A DNA stretch of 64,000 nucleotides. It comes from Actinomadura spongiicola (lineage in GTDB: Bacteria; Actinomycetota; Actinomycetes; Streptosporangiales; Streptosporangiaceae). The stretch spans positions 558,001 through 622,000 of the forward strand of contig NZ_QVNQ01000004.1 in assembly GCF_003432485.1 (NCBI RefSeq), written 5' to 3'. Numbering within the stretch: position 1 is the stretch's first letter; every line of letters starts with the position of its first letter. The notes under the pieces are model-generated. The model made no database searches and was not told the DNA's origin. It saw only the letters and a list, made by a program, of their open reading frames with translations. Shown piece by piece: positions 1 through 7,932 of the stretch. The position numbers were made by a program, and so were the translations under genes.

Positions 1-363
1 CTGCTGGACCGCCACGACCTGGCGCTCGGCGCCTACGACGTCCTGATGAACCTAGGCGAGGCCCCGGGCGGGCGGCTGCGCATGAACGACCTCGCCGACC
101 GTGTCCTGCTGTCGCGCAGCGGCCTGACCAGGCTGGTCGACCGGCTTCAGCGGGAGGGGCTCGTCGACCGGCAGACGTGCGCGAGCGACGCGCGGGGCCT
201 GTACGCCGTCCTCACCGCCGCGGGCCGGGAACGTCTCGTCGAGGCCACCCCGACCTACCGGGAGGGCGTCCGCGACTCGATGCTCGGCGCGCTGGACGAA
301 CCGGACCTGCGCGCCCTCGGCGTCCTGCTGGGCAGGCTCGCCGACGAACGCGTCCCCGCCTAG
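1..363 (+). CDS. MarR-family transcriptional regulator (5' truncated by window)
   Basis: The frame is open from base 1, so only the last 120 residues are seen and the start lies upstream. The visible part carries the MarR winged helix: a helix with MNDLADRVLLSRSGLTRLVDRL (recognition helix, residues about 24-45 of the fragment), then the wing with GLVDRQTCASDARG, where the conserved D-R of MarR wings is present, and a C-terminal dimerisation helix. MarR proteins bind DNA as dimers and usually respond to phenolic or oxidative ligands; the target is unknown. The stop codon overlaps the stop of the convergent DUF1003 gene by 4 bases. Confidence 0.85.
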   Translation: MLDRHDLALGAYDVLMNLGEAPGGRLRMNDLADRVLLSRSGLTRLVDRLQREGLVDRQTCASDARGLYAVLTAAGRERLVEATPTYREGVRDSMLGALDEPDLRALGVLLGRLADERVPA

Positions 364-857
364 CGGGGGCCGTCCTTGCCGTCCAGCTCCTTCATGATCT
401 GCTGGAGTTCGGAGCGGAGGAAGTCGCGGGTGACGACCTCGCTCAGCGCCACCCGCAGCCCGGCGATCTCCCGCGTCAGGTACTCGGTGTCGGCGATGTT
501 GCGTTCGTTCCTCGACCGGTCCTGCTCGTACTGGACGCGGTCACGGTCGTCCTGCCGGTTCTGGGCGAGCAGGATCAGCGGCGCGGCGTAGGACGCCTGG
601 AGCGACAGCATCAACGTCAGGAAGATGAACGGGTACGGGTCGAACTTCAGGAACGGCGGCGCCAGCATGTTCCACCCGATCCACACGGTGACGAACGCCG
701 TCATGTAGACGAGGAACCGGGCGGTCCCGAGGAACCGCGCGATCCGCTCCGACAGCCGCCCGAACGAATCCGGGTCGTAGTGGACGCGCGGCACGAACGT
801 CCGCCGGATCTCCCTCGGCTGGTCGAGGCGTGCGGTCATCTGGCGTGTCGTCGTCAC
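360..857 (-). CDS. DUF1003 membrane protein
   Basis: A 165-residue protein with two hydrophobic segments (about residues 47-65 and 76-97) followed by a long charged, coiled-coil-like C-terminus, which is the usual DUF1003 layout. The motif around ERIARFLGTARFL and the loop FDPYPFIFLTLMLSLQA is typical of the family. I chose the GTG at 857: it overlaps the stop of the upstream MgtE-type gene as GTGA and has a G-rich Shine-Dalgarno just before it. An ATG at 839 is the alternative. The coupling suggests the two proteins act together, possibly in metal-ion homeostasis (inference from family pairing). No enzyme activity is implied. Confidence 0.8.
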   Translation of the reverse strand: MTTTRQMTARLDQPREIRRTFVPRVHYDPDSFGRLSERIARFLGTARFLVYMTAFVTVWIGWNMLAPPFLKFDPYPFIFLTLMLSLQASYAAPLILLAQNRQDDRDRVQYEQDRSRNERNIADTEYLTREIAGLRVALSEVVTRDFLRSELQQIMKELDGKDGPR

Positions 858-2158
858 ATGTCCCCCCGGAGAGCCTCTTCCTCGGGATCGCGTTCGGTGA
901 TCTCGGCGGCGCCGGCGTCCATGACGGCCTCCCGCCAGTCCTCGGGAAGCAGATGGTCGAGGACGTCGTCGATGGTCACCGCGCCGAGCAGATGCCCGTT
1001 CTCGTCCACGACGGCGCCCGCGACGAGGTTGTACGTCGCCAGGAACATCGCGACGGCCTCCAGCGACATGGTGGGCCGCAGCGGGTCGAGTTCGGCGTCG
1101 ACGATGCCGCTGACCAGCGTCGGCGGCGGCTCGCGCAGCAGCTTCTGGAAGTGCACGGTGCCCAGGTACCGGCCGGTCGGCGTCGCGGTCGGCGGCCGGC
1201 ACACGTACACCTGCGCGGCGAGCGCCGGGTTCAGGTCGGGGCGGCGGATCAGCGCGAGCGCCTCCGCGACCGTCGCGTCCGGCGCGACGATCACCGGCGC
1301 GGTCGTCATCAGCCCGCCCGCGGACTGGTCGGGGTAGGTCAGCAGCCGCCGCACCGGCGCGGCGTCGCGCGGCTCCATCAGCATCAGCAACTGTTCGCGC
1401 TGCTCGGTGGGCAGGTCGCCGAGCAGGTCGGCCGCGTCGTCGGGGCCCATGGCCTCCAGGACGTCGGCGGCCCGGTCCACGCCGAGCTTGCCGAGGATCT
1501 CGATCTGGTCGTCCTCGGGCAGCTCCTCCAGGATGTCGGCGAGCCGCTCGTCGTCGAGCGCGACCGCGACCTCCGCGCGCCGCTTCTCCGGCAGCTCGTG
1601 GACGATGTTCGCCAGGTCGGCGGCCTTCATCCGTTCGAACGCGGCGATGAGCCCCGCCGCGCCCTGCCCGTGCTCGACGGCGGAGAACCCCTCCACGTCG
1701 TCCCAGTCCACGACGAGGCTCTCCCCGCGCTTGCGGAATCCACGCCCGGTCCGGCGGCGGACGGCGACCTTGTTGACCAGCCAGTCGCGGGTCCGGGTCG
1801 GTTCCATCGCCACGTCGACGACGGACACCGGCTCCCCGGCCTCGCCGAACCGGACCGTCCGGTCCAGCAGCTCCGCGATCACCAGCGTCTCCGACTCGCG
1901 TTTCTGGAACCGCCGCATGTTCAGGCGCCCGTCGAAGACGACGGCGTCCGCCTCGATCACCGTCACCCGGGTGATCGGCAGGAACACGGTGCGGCGGGAC
2001 GCGACCTCCACCACCAGCCCGAGCACCCGCGGCGGCCGCGGCGCGAGCCGCATCGCGACCACGACGTCCCGGACCCTGCCGACCTGGTCCCCGGCGGGGT
2101 CGAACACCGCGATGCCCGCGAGCCGGGCGATGAACACGCGTGTCGGCGCTCCGCTCAT
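854..2158 (-). CDS. Soluble MgtE N-domain / CBS protein with PRC-barrel-like N-terminus
   Basis: A 434-residue protein. Residues about 1-75 (AGIAVFDPAGDQVGRVRDVVV) look like a PRC-barrel. Residues 165-265 form the MgtE N superhelix, with repeats such as VHELPEKRRAEV, LEELPEDDQIEIL and LEAMGPDDAADLLGDLP. Residues 280-410 are a CBS pair (QSAGGLMTTAPVIV through GAVTIDDVLDHLLPEDW). The transmembrane Mg2+ channel domain of true MgtE is absent, so this is not itself a transporter. It is more likely a Mg2+ or nucleotide sensor acting with the coupled DUF1003 protein. Start: ATG 2158 fits homologue-like MSGAPTRVF; ATG 2176 has a better Shine-Dalgarno (AGGA, 8-base spacing). Confidence 0.8.
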   Translation of the reverse strand: MSGAPTRVFIARLAGIAVFDPAGDQVGRVRDVVVAMRLAPRPPRVLGLVVEVASRRTVFLPITRVTVIEADAVVFDGRLNMRRFQKRESETLVIAELLDRTVRFGEAGEPVSVVDVAMEPTRTRDWLVNKVAVRRRTGRGFRKRGESLVVDWDDVEGFSAVEHGQGAAGLIAAFERMKAADLANIVHELPEKRRAEVAVALDDERLADILEELPEDDQIEILGKLGVDRAADVLEAMGPDDAADLLGDLPTEQREQLLMLMEPRDAAPVRRLLTYPDQSAGGLMTTAPVIVAPDATVAEALALIRRPDLNPALAAQVYVCRPPTATPTGRYLGTVHFQKLLREPPPTLVSGIVDAELDPLRPTMSLEAVAMFLATYNLVAGAVVDENGHLLGAVTIDDVLDHLLPEDWREAVMDAGAAEITERDPEEEALRGDM

Positions 2159-2241
2159 GAACCGGACACTACCCATGATCGACGTCCTGATCCGGCGCAA
2201 GGGCCGGTAACCGGGCACGGGCACCCCCATGAGAGGCTGAC

Positions 2242-3144
2242 GTGGTGAGCGACGTCAAGACCGAGCCGTTCGAGGAATACCGAAGTCTGCTGTTCGCCGT
2301 CGCGTACCGGATGCTGGGCACCGCCGCCGACGCGGAGGACGTCGTCCAGGACGCGTGGCTGCGCTGGTCCGCGGCCGACCGGTCCGCAGTCGCCGACCCC
2401 AAGGCCTACCTCGTCCGGATCACCACGAACGTCGCGCTCGACCGGCTGCGGTCGGTGCGGGCCCGGCGGGAGACCTACGTCGGGCCGTGGCTGCCGGAGC
2501 CGATGCTGACCTCCCCGGACGTCGCCGAGAACGCCGAACTGTCGGAGTCGGTGTCGATGGCGATGCTCGTCGTCCTGGAGACGTTGAGCCCGCTGGAACG
2601 TGCCGTGTTCGTCCTCAAGGACGTCTTCGGCTACCCGTACGCGGAGATCGCGGCGGCGCTGGACCGGTCGGAGGCGTCCGTCCGGCAGCTCGGCACCCGC
2701 GCCCGCAAGCACGTGGAGGCGCGGCGACCGCGGTTCGAGGCGGGCGGCACAGAGCGGCGCGCCGCGACCGAACGGTTCCTGGACGTCGTGGTGGGCGGCG
2801 ACATCAACCGCCTCATGGAGGTCCTCGCCCCCGACGTGACGCTGTGGACGGACGGCGGCGGCAAGGTCCGCGCCGCCCGCCGGGTCATCGAGGGCGTCAC
2901 CAAGGTCGCCCGCTGGCTGTCCAAGGTCGTCGGCCAGCCCTACCGGGGCGTCGAGCCCGAGGACATGCGCATCCGCCGCGTCGACGTCAACGGCGAGCCC
3001 GCCCTCCTCGTGGAGGGTCCGGACGGCCCGCTCGGCACGATCACCGTGGACGTGGACGAGGACAACCTCGTCCGGGCCGTGCACCTCGTCGCCAACCCCG
3101 ACAAACTCACCGCGGTCGCGGAGGGCCGCACACTCTCGATGTGA
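2242..3144 (+). CDS. ECF41-family RNA polymerase sigma factor (SigJ-like)
   Basis: A 300-residue ECF sigma factor. Region 2 is near residues 10-75 (YRMLGTAADAEDVVQDAWLRW) and region 4 near 115-165 (LSPLERAVFVLKDVFGYPYAEIAAAL). A SnoaL/NTF2-like C-terminal extension of about 125 residues follows. All three hallmark ECF41 motifs are visible: WLPEP in the linker, DGGGKV in the extension and NPDKL near the C-terminus. In this family the extension regulates sigma activity in place of a classic anti-sigma factor. GTG at 2242 or 2245 follows GAGAGG. ECF41 genes usually neighbour carboxymuconolactone decarboxylase, oxidoreductase or epimerase genes; here an imine-reductase-like oxidoreductase lies beyond a transposase scar. 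Confidence 0.92.
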   Translation: MVSDVKTEPFEEYRSLLFAVAYRMLGTAADAEDVVQDAWLRWSAADRSAVADPKAYLVRITTNVALDRLRSVRARRETYVGPWLPEPMLTSPDVAENAELSESVSMAMLVVLETLSPLERAVFVLKDVFGYPYAEIAAALDRSEASVRQLGTRARKHVEARRPRFEAGGTERRAATERFLDVVVGGDINRLMEVLAPDVTLWTDGGGKVRAARRVIEGVTKVARWLSKVVGQPYRGVEPEDMRIRRVDVNGEPALLVEGPDGPLGTITVDVDEDNLVRAVHLVANPDKLTAVAEGRTLSM

Positions 3145-3165
3145 CCGGGCGAGACCGGCGGCCGA

Positions 3166-3480
3166 CTAGGGCGTGTCTCGAAGTAGGTGGAGCCATTCGT
3201 TGATGGCGGTGATCTCCAGTGTGGATTGGTGATGGACGGCTGGCTTGTCGAACCGGGTGGCCACCGCGCGGTGGTGCTTGAGGCAGTCGGTGCCGCACTC
3301 GACGGCGTGGCGGGCGCGGTGGTCGACCGGGCCGAAGGCGCGTGGACGGCCCCGTCGCCGCCTCGCCGCTGCCGTGTGCGGCCTGGCCGGCCGGGGTGGG
3401 ATGGTGCAGGCGATCCCGCGGCGGCGCAGATGCTCGCGGACCGCCCGAGACGAGTACGTCTTGCCGGCGAACCAGGCGCT
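3166..3480 (-). pseudogene. IS5-type transposase C-terminal remnant
   Basis: Translated from 3480 down to a TAG at 3166-3168, the minus strand reads an IS5-like C-terminal block: GKTYSSRAVREHLRRRGI, then a basic GRPRAFG stretch, a degenerate partner of the usual RNVVERCFNRLKQ segment, VATRFDKPAVHH in place of LATRYDK-A, and a tail NEWLHLLRDTP. There is no start codon or N-terminal DDE half, so the element is dead. The fragment begins exactly at the stop codon of the neighbouring oxidoreductase (3479-3481), marking an old insertion or deletion junction. Terminal inverted repeats were not seen. Confidence 0.65.
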
Positions 3481-4345
3481 AGCCGATCGTCGCGGTCAGG
3501 CCCTCGGCCTCTCGCCCGTCCGCGATGAGCCGCTGGATCCTGTCCGCCACCGGCCCCAGCCCGCCGTCGCCGAGCGGCCTCCCGGCCCGCAGTTCGATGA
3601 GGTGGCGCAGCACCACCAGGTGCTCGGCGAGGTTCGCCGGGCCCCTCGGATAGTCGGCCCGCTCCACCTCCGACACCGTGTCCGGAACCGCCGAGACCAC
3701 ATGACCGAGCTGGGCCGCCGCCGTGGACGAGAACCCGGCGACGTCGACGCCCGCGGCCTGGACGGTGTCGAGCGCCCGCAGCAGGCCGAGCTGGGCGTCG
3801 TACCAGACGCCGAAGAGGGCGAGGTCCCAGATCGCGGCGGCGTCCGGCGCGTCCCCGACGAACCGGGGCTCGCTCAGCAGCCCGAGCGTCGCGCGGTGCT
3901 CCTCGAACGCGGTACGCGAGCCGCTGTACAGGATCGTCGCCGCGTCGGTGCCGATCATCTCGGGCGAGGTCTGCAGGCCCGCGTCCAGGTAGTGCGCGCC
4001 GAGCGCGGTGACCCGCCGGGCGGCCTCCCGGGCGTCGTCGGCGGTCCCGGTGGCCAGCGCGACGATCGTCCGTCCGGACACGTCCGCGTCCAGCCGGTCG
4101 AGGCAGTCCCGCACCGCCGCGTGATCGGTGAGGGTGAGCAGGATCAGGTCGCTGGACGACGCCGCCTCCGCGACCGACCCGGCCGCCGACGCGCCCGCGT
4201 CCACCGCGCCGGACGTCCGGCTCGCCGTCCGGTTCCACACCGCCACCTCGTGCCCACCGCCGAGCAACCGCCGCGCCACCGCGGTCCCGATCGCTCCCGT
4301 CCCGACCACTGCCACGCGGCTCCGCGCGTGCTCGTTCTCCGCCAT
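3479..4345 (-). CDS. NAD(P)-dependent imine-reductase-like oxidoreductase
   Basis: A 288-residue protein. The N-terminal Rossmann fold has VVGTGAIGTAVARRLLGGGH (about residues 12-31) and an NADP-type loop with NRT. It is followed by a helical C-domain (WDLALFGVWYDAQLGLLRAL, FSSTAAAQLGHV) typical of the NAD_binding_2 / imine reductase and beta-hydroxyacid dehydrogenase superfamily. Length is normal for the family (about 290). The natural substrate cannot be deduced. The coding sequence ends in TAG exactly where the transposase remnant starts, so the last few residues may have been altered by the insertion. ATG 4345 has a GAGG-type Shine-Dalgarno. It may belong to the ECF41 regulon (inference). 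Confidence 0.8.
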   Translation of the reverse strand: MAENEHARSRVAVVGTGAIGTAVARRLLGGGHEVAVWNRTASRTSGAVDAGASAAGSVAEAASSSDLILLTLTDHAAVRDCLDRLDADVSGRTIVALATGTADDAREAARRVTALGAHYLDAGLQTSPEMIGTDAATILYSGSRTAFEEHRATLGLLSEPRFVGDAPDAAAIWDLALFGVWYDAQLGLLRALDTVQAAGVDVAGFSSTAAAQLGHVVSAVPDTVSEVERADYPRGPANLAEHLVVLRHLIELRAGRPLGDGGLGPVADRIQRLIADGREAEGLTATIG

Positions 4346-4374
4346 GCCACCTACCCTCGAACATCAACCGAACT

Positions 4375-4545
4375 TCAGGTCAACCCGGGGCCATGGGGCG
4401 CGCCCGCCCGGACCGGCCGCGCGACCACCGCGATGGTGATCATGGCGAGCGCGGTGCAGCCGACACCGGGCAGGACGCGGGCTTGCGTGCCCCACCGTTC
4501 GAGCAGCGCGGGACCGGCACCGACGCCGCGATCACGGACACCGCC
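4375..4545 (-). pseudogene. Possible remnant of an MFS transporter C-terminus
   Basis: This stretch has no intact gene. On the minus strand a frame ending in TGA at 4375-4377 reads GPALLERWGTQARVLPGVG followed by CTALAMITIAVVARPVRAG. That resembles the last transmembrane helix and basic tail of a major-facilitator transporter. Upstream the similarity continues only in a different frame (GLPMPPPAVSVIAAS), so a frameshift would be needed. The assignment rests on hydrophobicity pattern alone and is weak. Confidence 0.3.
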
Positions 4546-4634
4546 GGCGGCGGCATCGGCAGACCGGACCCGAGCGGGCTGACCCCCAGCCGCTCACGAC
4601 ACACCGTCACACACCAGACTTCGCGACACGGCCT

Positions 4635-4662
4635 AGGCGAGCGGAGTGGGCCGGGACTGCAA
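4635..4662. repeat. 28-bp intergenic repeat, copy A
   Basis: The block AGGCGAGCGGAGTGGGCCGG and its 8-base extension recur at 30595-30622 with three mismatches in 28. Both copies lie just beyond the stop codon of a minus-strand gene (here 3 bases past the stop at 4666), in the same orientation. This suggests a 3' regulatory or REP-like element rather than chance. Confidence 0.55.
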
Positions 4663-4665
4663 AAA

Positions 4666-5169
4666 CTAGCGGTCGACGGCGCGGCGTTTGCCGCCGAACA
4701 GGCGCGGCGGCGGGCCCGCGGTCGTCGCGGGCGTCGGGACGGGCCGGACGGTCGCGTACTCGTCCGCCGCCTCGACGACCTCGTCGGCCGGGGTGAGCCG
4801 GACGATCCACGACTCGGTGGTCCACCGTTCCACCTGCCCCTCGTGGGACGCGGCGTTCAGGCGGTCCTTGGCGAGCAGCGGCGCCACGGCGTCCCACAGC
4901 TCGGTGCCCGGTTCGACGATCTCGACGGCGGCGGTGAACGTGAGGAGCCGCCCGCCCTTGTCCTTGCTGCGCAGGATCACCGTCACCCGGTCGGCGTCCG
5001 GCAACCCTGGCAGCGGCTGTTCGCCCTCCCCGCCCGTCAGGACGTACGCCGAGCCCTCGTGCCACACATGCCAGGCGGCCCTCGGCTGCGGAAGGCCCGG
5101 AAGATCCAGCCACAGCAGCCCGGACTTCTTGGCCGCCTCCTCCACCAGCGCCGCGTTCAGCTCACCCAT
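4666..5169 (-). CDS. Conserved actinobacterial hypothetical protein
   Basis: A 167-residue soluble protein. The central part, with WHVWHEGSAYVLTGGEGEQPLPGLPDA, VTVILRSKDKGGRLLTFTA and WDAVAPLLAKDRLNA, is reminiscent of the split-barrel flavin-binding (pyridoxamine-phosphate-oxidase-like) fold seen in many actinobacterial proteins. I cannot point to a specific cofactor site. The C-terminus is Pro/Arg-rich. It is divergent from the CoA-ester lyase gene, with 39 bases between the starts. The Shine-Dalgarno is poor and abuts the ATG. Function is unknown. Confidence 0.7.
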   Translation of the reverse strand: MGELNAALVEEAAKKSGLLWLDLPGLPQPRAAWHVWHEGSAYVLTGGEGEQPLPGLPDADRVTVILRSKDKGGRLLTFTAAVEIVEPGTELWDAVAPLLAKDRLNAASHEGQVERWTTESWIVRLTPADEVVEAADEYATVRPVPTPATTAGPPPRLFGGKRRAVDR

Positions 5170-5208
5170 CTTCCGAGGGTCTCACACCGCCGGGATAGCA
5201 TCCGGGCC

Positions 5209-6156
5209 ATGCGCGCTCGACGTACCACCCTCTCCGTGCCCGGCAGCAACCCCCGATTCATCGAGAAGGCGCAGGGTCTCCCTGTGGACGAGGTCCTCCT
5301 GGACCTGGAGGACGCCGTCGCGCCCTCCGCGAAGGAGGACGCCCGCAAGGCCGTCGTCGCCGCGCTGAACGAGGGCGACTGGTCCGGCAAGGTCCGGGTG
5401 GTCCGCATCAACGACCTGGAGACCCATTTCGCCTACCGGGACGTGATCGAGGTCGTGGAGGGCGCGGGCGCCCACCTCGACGCGATCATGCTGCCCAAGG
5501 CGCAGGACGCCACCCACGTCCAGTGGCTCGACCGGCTCCTCACCCAGATCGAGCGGGCCGTGGGCCTTCCGGTGGGCCGCATCGGCATCGAGGCGCAGAT
5601 CGAGGACGCCCGCAGCATGATCAACATCGAGGCGATCGCGGCGTCCTCGCCGCGGCTGGAGTCCCTCGTCCTCGGCCCCGGCGACCTCATGGCGTCGCTC
5701 AACATGAAGACCCTCGTCGTCGGCGAGCAGCCGCCCGGCTACACCGAGGGGGACGCCTACCACTACATCCTCATGCACATCCTGATGGCGGCCCGCGCCA
5801 ACGGCCTCCAGGCCATCGACGGCCCGTACTTCAACATCAAGGACGTGGACGGCTTCACCCGGGTCGCGCGGCGCTCGGCGGCGCTCGGGTTCGACGGCAA
5901 GTGGGTGCTGCACCCGTCGCAGGTCGAGGCGGGGAACGCGGTGTTCGCCCCGTCCCAGGACGACTACGACCACGCGGAGTCGATCCTGGAGGCCTACGAG
6001 CACGCCACCGGGGTCGAGGGGCGCGGCGCCGTCCGGTTCGGCGACGAGATGATCGACGAGGCGTCCAGGAAGATGGCGCTGGCGGTCGCCGTGAAGGGCC
6101 GCGCGGCGGGGCTGGAGCGCACCACGCGTGTCGACCCGCCGGGAACTGACGCCTAA
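5209..6156 (+). CDS. HpcH/HpaI-family CoA ester lyase (citE/malyl-CoA lyase-like)
   Basis: A 315-residue TIM-barrel enzyme of the citrate-lyase beta / malyl-CoA lyase family, which cleaves or forms C-C bonds of beta-hydroxyacyl-CoA thioesters using Mg2+. Visible motifs are SVPGSNPRFIEKA (CoA and substrate Arg, residues 8-20), LLDLEDAVAPSAK (acidic metal site), IMLPKAQ, IGIEAQIEDARSMINIEAIA (metal Glu) and GFDGKWVLHPSQVE near the C-terminus. Length fits mycobacterial-type malyl-CoA lyases; the exact substrate is open. A TAGCAT -10-like element lies 7 bases before the ATG with no Shine-Dalgarno between, so a leaderless transcript is likely. Confidence 0.88.
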   Translation: MRARRTTLSVPGSNPRFIEKAQGLPVDEVLLDLEDAVAPSAKEDARKAVVAALNEGDWSGKVRVVRINDLETHFAYRDVIEVVEGAGAHLDAIMLPKAQDATHVQWLDRLLTQIERAVGLPVGRIGIEAQIEDARSMINIEAIAASSPRLESLVLGPGDLMASLNMKTLVVGEQPPGYTEGDAYHYILMHILMAARANGLQAIDGPYFNIKDVDGFTRVARRSAALGFDGKWVLHPSQVEAGNAVFAPSQDDYDHAESILEAYEHATGVEGRGAVRFGDEMIDEASRKMALAVAVKGRAAGLERTTRVDPPGTDA

Positions 6157-6212
6157 TACGATTCGTCCCACCTACGCGAAAGGCTCGCGGGGGGAAATCG
6201 GGAGGGGCGCAC

Positions 6213-7451
6213 GTGTCAGAACGAGGGGACGCCGACGGCTGGGCCCCGCTCGACCCGAGCCTCCCCGACGACGCGGCGCCTCGTCCCGGGCCGCACCCGC
6301 ACCCGCCCGCGCAGCCGCAGCCCTACGGTTGGCCGCAGCCGCCCGGTGACGGCCGGCCCCCCGGCTACGCCTGGCCGCAGGGCCCGTACGGGGCCGCGTA
6401 CGGCGGCTACGGGCCGCCGCGGGTGAAGCCGCCCTGGACGACGCCGCCACCGAAGGGCACCCCGTTCCACCGGATGGCGCGCACCGAGGCGCACCGCTGG
6501 TGGCGGCCGCTCGTCGGAACGCTGGCGATCGGGGCGGGCGGCATGGTCCTCGCCATGCTGCTCCTGCTCATCGGCATGATCGCCCGGCTGGTGGTGACGG
6601 GCGACCTGCCCGAGTCGTCCGGGCCCGACTCCGACACGCTCCTCGGCGACGACACGGCCGACCTGGCGTTCAACCTCGCGGCGCTCGCGGTGTTCCTGCC
6701 GGTGGCGCTGCTCGTGGCGTGGGGCGTCACGCGGCGCCGGCCCGGCACCCTCTCGTCGGTCGCGGGACGCCTGCGCTGGCGGTGGATGCTGGCGTGCTCC
6801 GGCCTGGCGATCCTGTTCTGCGTCGTGTCGTACGCGACGTCGATCGTGGCGGGCGTCACCCTGGACGACAAGACCAGCGAGGACGTCCAGTGGGTCGGCT
6901 GGGGGGACTTCCTGCTCCCCGCCGTCCTGATCGTCGTGCTGGTGCCGTTCCAGGCGACGGCGGAGGAGTACGTGTTCCGCGGCTGGATGCTCCAGGCCGT
7001 GGCCTCCTGCACGCTGGAGAACGCCAGGCGCCGCGTCGGACGGGCCCTCAGCGTCGTGTTCCGCACGCCCTGGCCCGGCATCGTCGTCGGCTCGGCCCTG
7101 TTCACGTCCGGGCACGGCTACACCGGCTGGGGCATCCTCGACATCTTCGCGTTCGGCGCGATCGCGGCGTGGCTGGCGGTCCGCACCGGCGGCCTGGAGG
7201 CGAGCATCGCGCTGCACGTGTTCAACAACCTGATGGCGTTCCTGATCCCGGCGGCGATCGGTGAGCTGGACATCGAGCAGGGCGGCGTGCCGTGGCAGGT
7301 CGTCGTGGCCGACATCGTCCCGATGGCGCTGTACGCGGCGGCCGTGGTGTGGCTGGCGCGGCGGATGCGCGTCGAGACCGTCACGGCCGGGCCGGACGAC
7401 GAGGGCGGCGTGCCGGTCGCGTCGCCCGCGTATCCGGCGCCCGTGTCATAG
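6213..7451 (+). CDS. CPBP-family intramembrane glutamic protease
   Basis: A 412-residue protein. An N-terminal Pro/Tyr/Gly-rich cytoplasmic tail (about 75 residues, PYGWPQPPGDGRPPGYAWPQ) precedes 7-8 membrane segments. The CPBP/Abi signature is clear: EEYVFRGWMLQ (motif 1, catalytic Glu pair), FTSGHGYTGWGILDIFAFG (motif 2 His) and ALHVFNNLMAF (motif 3 His and Asn). These proteases resemble CAAX-processing enzymes; in bacteria roles include bacteriocin immunity and membrane-protein processing. GTG 6213 follows GGAGGGG by 5 bases. The 3' end overlaps the convergent NUDIX gene by 6 bases. Confidence 0.9.
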   Translation: MSERGDADGWAPLDPSLPDDAAPRPGPHPHPPAQPQPYGWPQPPGDGRPPGYAWPQGPYGAAYGGYGPPRVKPPWTTPPPKGTPFHRMARTEAHRWWRPLVGTLAIGAGGMVLAMLLLLIGMIARLVVTGDLPESSGPDSDTLLGDDTADLAFNLAALAVFLPVALLVAWGVTRRRPGTLSSVAGRLRWRWMLACSGLAILFCVVSYATSIVAGVTLDDKTSEDVQWVGWGDFLLPAVLIVVLVPFQATAEEYVFRGWMLQAVASCTLENARRRVGRALSVVFRTPWPGIVVGSALFTSGHGYTGWGILDIFAFGAIAAWLAVRTGGLEASIALHVFNNLMAFLIPAAIGELDIEQGGVPWQVVVADIVPMALYAAAVVWLARRMRVETVTAGPDDEGGVPVASPAYPAPVS

Positions 7452-7838
7452 CAGCCCCCACCCGGCGAGCACGTCGAGCAGGCCCGGCGTCACGGGCAGT
7501 TCCCGCAGCTCCGCCGCGGACACCCAGCGGACCTCCGCCGCGTCGTCACCGGCGCGCGGCGTCCCGCCCGTCACCGTCGCCGCGTAGTCGTGGATCTCGT
7601 AGATGACCCCTCCGGGCCCGGGACGCTCCACCATTCCCACCTCGACGTCCGCGACGGAGACCTCAAGCCCGGTCTCCTCCCGCAGCTCCCGCGCGACCGC
7701 CGACACGTCGTCCTCGCCCGGCTCGACCCGTCCGCCCGGAACGGACCACAGGCCCACGCTCGGCGGACGTCCCCGCCGCACCATGAGCAGCCGTCCGCCC
7801 TCGTCCCGGACGATGCCGCCGACACAACGCACCCGCAT
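7446..7838 (-). CDS. NUDIX hydrolase
   Basis: A 130-residue protein with a complete Nudix box, GGRVEPGEDDVSAVARELRE continuing into ETGLEV (residues 35-60; pattern GX5EX7REUXEEXGU), which coordinates Mg2+ for hydrolysis of nucleoside diphosphate-X compounds. The preceding RRGRPPSVGLWSVPGG is typical of MutT-like housecleaning enzymes. Substrate is unknown. The frame is open further upstream, but ATG 7838 gives a protein of normal family length. Confidence 0.88.
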   Translation of the reverse strand: MRVRCVGGIVRDEGGRLLMVRRGRPPSVGLWSVPGGRVEPGEDDVSAVARELREETGLEVSVADVEVGMVERPGPGGVIYEIHDYAATVTGGTPRAGDDAAEVRWVSAAELRELPVTPGLLDVLAGWGLL

Positions 7839-7932
7839 GACTCCCCATTGTCGCCAACTTTCCCGCGCGTTGCCCGGGTCGGGACCCGCCCGGCTTGACG
7901 AGCCGGGACGTCGCCGCGCAGGGTGGATAGTC

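Noticed and set aside
830..2248. Long plus-strand open frame opposite the MgtE-type gene
   Set aside because: Arg/Gly/Pro-rich translation with no motifs, exactly antisense to a gene with recognised domains; typical of high-GC DNA.
4393..5208. Upstream extension of the CoA-ester lyase frame
   Set aside because: It runs antisense through the 4666-5169 gene; the lyase family starts near ATG 5209, which has a leaderless-type promoter.
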